Assembly (NCBI GenBank): GCA_030039715.1
Contig: JASHVA010000152.1
Location: forward strand, 1-7,478
DNA length: 7,478 nt
Source: Thermoplasmata archaeon
GTDB lineage: Archaea; Thermoplasmatota; Thermoplasmata; Lutacidiplasmatales; UBA184
Direction: 5' to 3'
Position 1 is the stretch's first letter, and each line of letters opens with the position of its first letter. The translations under genes were made by a program, and so were the position numbers. Of this stretch, positions 5,464 to 7,478 are shown piece after piece. The notes beneath the pieces were generated by a model, which searched no databases, was not told the DNA's origin, and saw only the letters and a program-made list of their open reading frames with translations.

Positions 5464-6299
5464 TCCGCGAGCTGGGCGCCCTGACGCGACGGGAGCTCCT
5501 GCGCCTCGCGCGCAATCCGCAGGCGATCATCACCTCCCTTCTCCTGCCGATCCTGTACCTCTTGCTGTTCGGCCAGGCGTTCAACATCGGGCAGATCTAC
5601 GCCAACCAGCCCGGTGGCCATGCCGCCCTCCTGCTCTTGCTGCGCGGAGGACCGACGTACTTCTCGTACTTCTCGACCGGGATGGCCGGATTCGTCGCCG
5701 TGACGGCGACGCTGTTCATCGGGGCGAACGTGATCTTCGACCGGCTCTTCGGCATCCTGAAGCGAACGGCCGCCTCGCCGGCGACGGCGACCTCGATCTT
5801 CGGCTCGCGACTGATCGCCGGCATGATCCAGCCGATTGGCCTCGCGTTCCTCGTCCTGGGGCTCGCGGTCCTGCTCGGCCACCTGGGGTTGAACGGACTC
5901 GAGATCACGGCCTCGCTCTCCGCGGCCGGCGCGGCCGAGATCGTGCTCGCGGTCGTCATCCTCTCCGCGATGTTCGCCTCGCTCTTCCTCGCCATCGGCT
6001 TCACGATCGAGCAACCCCAGAGCTACTTCGCGGTCGTGAACGCGATCAACCTCCCGGTGCTCCTCACCTCCGCCGCGCTCTATCCGTGGGGTACGATGCC
6101 GGCGTGGTTCCAGAACGTCGCGTCCTACAACCCGATCACGCTCGCGGTGAACGTCCTCAGGGAGAATCTCTTTGCCGGCGCCGGCGCCTACTATCCGTAC
6201 GGCCCGGCGGTCTACCTGCTCGGCTTGCTGGCCTGGGCGCTCGCGATGTTCGGGCTCGCCACGGTCCTCGCCGCGCGGGCGCTGGCCCCGCGCGAATAG
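5460..6299 (+). CDS. ABC-2-type transporter permease (DrrB-like)
   Basis: This is the membrane subunit that pairs with the preceding ATPase, probably as a dimer with two ATPase copies. The 279-residue protein shows six hydrophobic segments at about 22-40, 72-92, 119-140, 158-182, 188-208 and 249-272. An N-terminal amphipathic stretch (ELGALTRRELLRLARNP, 4-20) precedes them, as is typical of ABC-2 permeases. Family-like features are FDRLFGILKRTAASP (93-107) after the second helix, the TSAALYPWGTMPAWFQ region (203-218) and YNPITLAVNVLRE (223-235) before the last helix. It begins 4 bp inside the ATPase gene (ATGA) with a good ribosome site. The pair forms a complete exporter. Substrate is unknown. 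The stop is 9 bp from the stop of the convergent MFS gene. Confidence 0.92.
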   Translation: MIRELGALTRRELLRLARNPQAIITSLLLPILYLLLFGQAFNIGQIYANQPGGHAALLLLLRGGPTYFSYFSTGMAGFVAVTATLFIGANVIFDRLFGILKRTAASPATATSIFGSRLIAGMIQPIGLAFLVLGLAVLLGHLGLNGLEITASLSAAGAAEIVLAVVILSAMFASLFLAIGFTIEQPQSYFAVVNAINLPVLLTSAALYPWGTMPAWFQNVASYNPITLAVNVLRENLFAGAGAYYPYGPAVYLLGLLAWALAMFGLATVLAARALAPRE

Positions 6300-6308
6300 C
6301 GCCGGTCC

Positions 6309-7478
6309 TCAGTCCCCCGCGGGCCCCGGTTCCGGGGGCGGAGGGGGAGGCCGTCCGCGCAGGGCGATCGGAACCAGCGAGACGAGCACGAGACCGGCCG
6401 AGACGAAGAAGATCAGGTGGATCGACGAGAGGAAGCCGGCGGCGATCCCGGCGCCTCCCGTCACGGTCCCCCCGGTCAGGATCGTCTCGAGCGCCGCGCG
6501 CGGAACGACCGCCGACATGATGACGAGCGTGAGGGCGAGGCTGACCGTCGAACCGGTATTGAGGAGCGTGGTCCCGATCCCCGAGGCCACGCCGCGACGG
6601 TTCGGCGGCACCGCCGTCATCATCGTCGCCCGATTCGGGGCGGCGAAGAGCCCCATCCCCGCGCCGACCAGGACGAGCGGGGGCGCGAGCTGGACGAACG
6701 AGTCCTCGGCCCCGATCGTCGCGAGCCAGAGGAAGCCGGCGGCCGAGAAGAGCAGGCCGAAGACCGTGAACCAGGTCGGTCCGTACCGGTCCGAGAGCCA
6801 GCCGCTGATCGGTCCGAAGGTCGCGAGCGACGCCGAGACCGGGATGAGGTAGAGCCCGGCCGTGAACGGGTCGAGGTAGCGGGGCGGGCCCTGAAGGTAG
6901 AACACGAGGACGAACGTGAACGCTCCCCGGGCGAGCGCGTTCAGCAGCGTGGCGCTCGTGGACGTCGAGAAGACCCGATTCCGGAACAGCGAGAGGTCGA
7001 GCATCGGTGAGTCGACGCGCGTCTCCACGACCAGGAAGAGCCCGAGCCCTCCCACGCCGGCGAGCCCGACCGCGACCGCCGCGCTCGTCGAGAGGTCCCC
7101 GAGGGCTCCCAGCGTCAGGGCAACGAGGAGGAGCGTGAGACCCAGCGCGAAGGCGATGTTGCCGGCCCAGTCGATCTCGGGGTGCTCCTCCCGGGCCGCG
7201 AGCTCCTTGAGGTCGACCCGGGCCCGCAGGGTGGCGACGATCCCGATCGGGACGTTGACGAAGAAGATCCACCGCCAACCGATCGTGGCGGTGATCGTTC
7301 CGCCGAGCACGAGCCCCGCCACCGCACCGACGACGATCGAGATCTGGTTCACGCCGAGGGCCCGGCCCCGCTCGTTCGGCGGGAAGGCGTCGGTGATGAT
7401 CGCGGCGGAGTTGGCGAAGAGGAAGCCGGCGCCGACCGCCTGGACCAGCCGGAAGAGCACGAGCTCGATCCCGGTCTG
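6309..7478 (-). CDS. MFS multidrug-efflux transporter, DHA2 (EmrB/QacA-like, 14-helix) family, N-terminus beyond window
   Basis: This is a proton-driven drug or metabolite exporter of the inner membrane. The visible 389 residues (the frame stays open to the window edge) begin just before a helix with RLVQAVGAGFLFANSAAI (10-27). They continue through VVGAVAGLVLGG (49-60, a motif C-like antiporter element) and GWRWIFFVNVPIGI (67-80), characteristic of this group. SPMLDLSLFRNRVF (157-170) marks the loop between the halves. GWLSDRYGP (226-234) is the second-half copy of motif A. About ten hydrophobic segments are visible, so roughly the first 80-110 residues of a ~470-500-residue protein are missing. 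The GTG at 7460 is internal, not the start, because homology continues upstream. The C-terminus is an unusual hexaproline tail (370-389). Substrate and promoter cannot be seen. Confidence 0.9.
   Translation of the reverse strand, partial: QTGIELVLFRLVQAVGAGFLFANSAAIITDAFPPNERGRALGVNQISIVVGAVAGLVLGGTITATIGWRWIFFVNVPIGIVATLRARVDLKELAAREEHPEIDWAGNIAFALGLTLLLVALTLGALGDLSTSAAVAVGLAGVGGLGLFLVVETRVDSPMLDLSLFRNRVFSTSTSATLLNALARGAFTFVLVFYLQGPPRYLDPFTAGLYLIPVSASLATFGPISGWLSDRYGPTWFTVFGLLFSAAGFLWLATIGAEDSFVQLAPPLVLVGAGMGLFAAPNRATMMTAVPPNRRGVASGIGTTLLNTGSTVSLALTLVIMSAVVPRAALETILTGGTVTGGAGIAAGFLSSIHLIFFVSAGLVLVSLVPIALRGRPPPPPPEPGPAGD

Noticed and set aside
5235..6014. A 259-codon minus-strand frame opposite the ABC permease
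   Set aside because: Its charged, Asp/Arg/Glu-rich translation is the usual antisense image of a GC-rich membrane-protein gene, and it has no domain.
7115..7460. The GTG at 7460 as the true start of the MFS gene
   Set aside because: The same frame is open to the window edge, and the family's first helices are missing, so the gene begins outside the window.
1..7478. A hidden defence system, mobile element, CRISPR array or RNA gene
   Set aside because: I looked on both strands for direct repeats, terminal inverted repeats, tRNA-like cloverleaf ends and integrase or nuclease motifs, and saw none. Coding density leaves only gaps of 127, 84, 9 and 2 bp.

Overview
The window is a GC-rich, gene-dense stretch of chromosome with seven protein genes and almost no intergenic DNA. 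I see no RNA gene, CRISPR array, insertion sequence or phage gene. I think the source is probably an archaeon, perhaps a high-GC Thermoplasmata-like lineage. The reason is that three genes which open transcripts each lack a Shine-Dalgarno site and carry an isolated AT-rich octamer whose end lies 21-22 nt upstream of the ATG. That is where an archaeal TATA box sits when the transcript is leaderless. Genes internal to operons instead have Shine-Dalgarno-like sites. A high-GC bacterium is not excluded, because no taxonomic marker gene is present.

Bases 2-2864 (+) hold a compact oxidative pentose phosphate operon. It runs from the 3' part of a 6-phosphogluconate dehydrogenase, through a full glucose-6-phosphate dehydrogenase (2-bp gap), to 6-phosphogluconolactonase (4-bp stop/start overlap). 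Together these would convert glucose-6-phosphate to ribulose-5-phosphate and yield two reduced nicotinamide cofactors. A ROK-family, polyphosphate-glucokinase-like sugar kinase (2811-3581, -) converges on the operon and overlaps the lactonase gene tail-to-tail by 54 bp. If it phosphorylates glucose, it supplies the operon's substrate.

Bases 3666-4310 (-) encode a small F420H2:NADP+ oxidoreductase-like protein, which could link the NADPH made by the operon to the F420 pool (inference). A 127-bp divergent promoter region (4311-4437) separates it from a two-gene ABC-2 exporter (ATPase 4438-5463, permease 5460-6299, +; ATGA overlap). The last gene (6309-7478, -) is the C-terminal majority of a 14-helix-type MFS drug-efflux transporter. 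It runs off the right edge and converges on the permease across a 9-bp gap.

Most functions here are familiar families. The points worth a second look are the combination of a canonical Zwf/Pgl/Gnd route with archaeal-looking promoters, the kinase's antisense-encoded basic tail, and the two convergent junctions with no room for terminators. I did not find a novel defence or mobile system.
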